Below are positions 62,967 through 64,000 of a stretch of 64,000 bases of DNA, piece by piece (position 1 is the first letter of the stretch; each line of letters opens with the position of its first letter). The notes beneath the pieces are model-generated. The model was not told the origin of the DNA. It did not search any database and worked only from the letters and a program-made list of their open reading frames with translations. The translations under genes and the position numbers were made by a program. Where the stretch lies: contig NZ_CALPCI010000001.1 of assembly GCF_943192935.1 (NCBI RefSeq), forward strand, positions 372,001-436,000. Direction: 5' to 3'. The DNA is from Limosilactobacillus caecicola. GTDB lineage: Bacteria; Bacillota; Bacilli; Lactobacillales; Lactobacillaceae.

Positions 62967-64000
62967 TTAATAGGTCCGGACCGGAGTAATCAATTGAATA
63001 AAGTTCTCTTGGTCTTCTGTTGGCACTAAGGTAAAGGGCCGTAATGGCGAAGTGAAGGAGATTAGAATCGTGGTTTGACCAAACGACTTTAAGGCATCAC
63101 TCATGTAATCTGGATTAAAAGAAATTTCCAGTTGAGCACCAGTCAATTTTTCAAACGCCACATCTTCTTCAACATTACCGACGTCAGCAGAATCACCACT
63201 GATTTTGGCAGAACCATTATCTGGGTCTAACGTTAATTTAACAACGTTATTATGACCTTGGTGTGATAACAAAGAAGCCCGGTCAATGGCATTTAAGAAT
63301 TTGCCAGCATCTAATTCAATGGTGGTATCAGCAGTGTCTGGAATTAACCGACTTGTTTCTGGGTACATCCCCTCCAGCAAGCGAGAATAGAACAGGGCGT
63401 TACCAAATTGGAACAGGACCTGGTTCTCGGCAATTTGAACTTGAATGTCATCTTTAACATCCGCAATCATCCGCGCCAATTCGGTCATGCTATTCCCCGG
63501 AATGACAACATCATAACTGTGGTCGTTCGTTGGCACCGCCACTTTCCGTTGCGCTAACCGGTGACTGTCAGTCGCGACCGCGGTTAATTGGTCATCCGCT
63601 AATTGGAAATGAATCCCGGTCAGGATTGGCCGACTTTCTTGTTTGGAAACGGCGATCCGGGTTTGTTCAATGACATCCCGTAATAAATCTGGGGAAATAC
63701 TAATGGTTGCGGCACTTTCAATTTCTGGTAAGTGTGGATAATTATTCGCATCTTGACCATTAATCTTAAATTCAGCATTCCCAGAAGAGATTTGTGCTTG
63801 ATAGCCATCGCGAACTTCAATAGTTACTTCTTGATCAGGAAGCTTCTTCACGATTTCACTGAAGAAACGAGCAGGCAACACAATGGCACCTGGTTCTTCA
63901 ATGGTTAATCCAGCATCGCCATCAGCAACCTTTAAAGTGGTTTGAATTGTAATATCAGCATTGCTACCAGTTAAGATAACCTGCTGATCATCAACCACGA
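62967..64000 (-). CDS. dnaN: DNA polymerase III beta sliding clamp (5' end outside window)
   Basis: The reading frame is open to the right edge, so about 35 N-terminal residues are missing from the usual 378-380. The visible part has the three-fold clamp architecture, with LLRDVIEQTRIAVSKQESRPILTGIHF-type domain 2 elements, TDSHRLAQRKV, and the C-terminal TLVPTEDQENFIQLITPVRTY end. It tethers the polymerase to DNA and binds clamp-binding motifs. dnaA should lie immediately upstream, beyond base 64000. Confidence 0.97.
   Translation of the reverse strand, partial: VVDDQQVILTGSNADITIQTTLKVADGDAGLTIEEPGAIVLPARFFSEIVKKLPDQEVTIEVRDGYQAQISSGNAEFKINGQDANNYPHLPEIESAATISISPDLLRDVIEQTRIAVSKQESRPILTGIHFQLADDQLTAVATDSHRLAQRKVAVPTNDHSYDVVIPGNSMTELARMIADVKDDIQVQIAENQVLFQFGNALFYSRLLEGMYPETSRLIPDTADTTIELDAGKFLNAIDRASLLSHQGHNNVVKLTLDPDNGSAKISGDSADVGNVEEDVAFEKLTGAQLEISFNPDYMSDALKSFGQTTILISFTSPLRPFTLVPTEDQENFIQLITPVRTY

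Overview
The window reads as a chromosomal segment beside the replication origin of a Lactobacillaceae bacterium, most likely heterofermentative and close to Limosilactobacillus. This rests on gene order (dnaN-yaaA-recF-gyrB-gyrA-rpsF-ssb-rpsR-gdpP-rplI-dnaB, then walRKHIJ-htrA and rlmH), low-GC Gram-positive ribosome binding sites, T-box and TPP leaders, and lactobacillar genes such as pepC, pepD, brnQ, clpL and a PTS beta-glucoside operon. The species cannot be fixed from sequence alone. dnaA and oriC should lie just right of base 64000, so the fork runs right to left and the many minus-strand genes are co-directional with it. Three parS-type ScbB/Spo0J sites (two exact, one with one mismatch) fit this position. 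No insertion sequence, prophage, CRISPR array or rRNA operon was seen.

Left to right. 1-4.3 kb: a TetR-controlled ABC export operon resembling hrtRBA (heme efflux) plus a MacB-like fused transporter. 4.3-15.4 kb: a zinc alcohol dehydrogenase, mntH, a Ser-rich membrane protein, T-box-controlled thrS, a tyrosine phosphatase, a LysE-type exporter, pepD and a YtrA-type ABC operon. 15.4-16.4 kb: a decayed stretch with an AgrA-like remnant. 16.4-27.1 kb: T-box-controlled brnQ, pepC, a voltage-gated-type K+ channel, a lipoprotein, the CcpA/antiterminator-controlled bgl operon and cardiolipin synthase. 27.2-31.5 kb: a small membrane peptide, a TatD hydrolase, a TPP-riboswitch YkoE-type transporter, clpL and a small DNA-binding protein. 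31.7-35.2 kb: an aromatic leader-peptide attenuator upstream of an aminotransferase, a D-2-hydroxyacid dehydrogenase and a membrane transporter. 35.3-41.3 kb: an iron-type alcohol dehydrogenase, rlmH with a dense DnaA-box cluster, a SirTM/Zn-macrodomain pair, an NmrA-type oxidoreductase and an esterase. 41.5-48.4 kb: the walRKHIJ-htrA operon. 48.5-50 kb: two identical tRNA-Lys genes flanking an aldo/keto reductase. 50-64 kb: an MFS transporter and the replication/translation core up to a partial dnaN.

The strongest new item is the 31.7-32 kb attenuator. A 22-codon leader with six consecutive aromatic codons is followed by three mutually exclusive RNA helices and an intrinsic terminator, and the pairing logic matches classical trp-type attenuation. 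Other notable items are a threonyl-tRNA synthetase that has lost its TGS domain and all editing residues, a cysteine-free SirTM-like sirtuin next to a Zn-macrodomain, and five perfect DnaA boxes beside rlmH about 27 kb from oriC.
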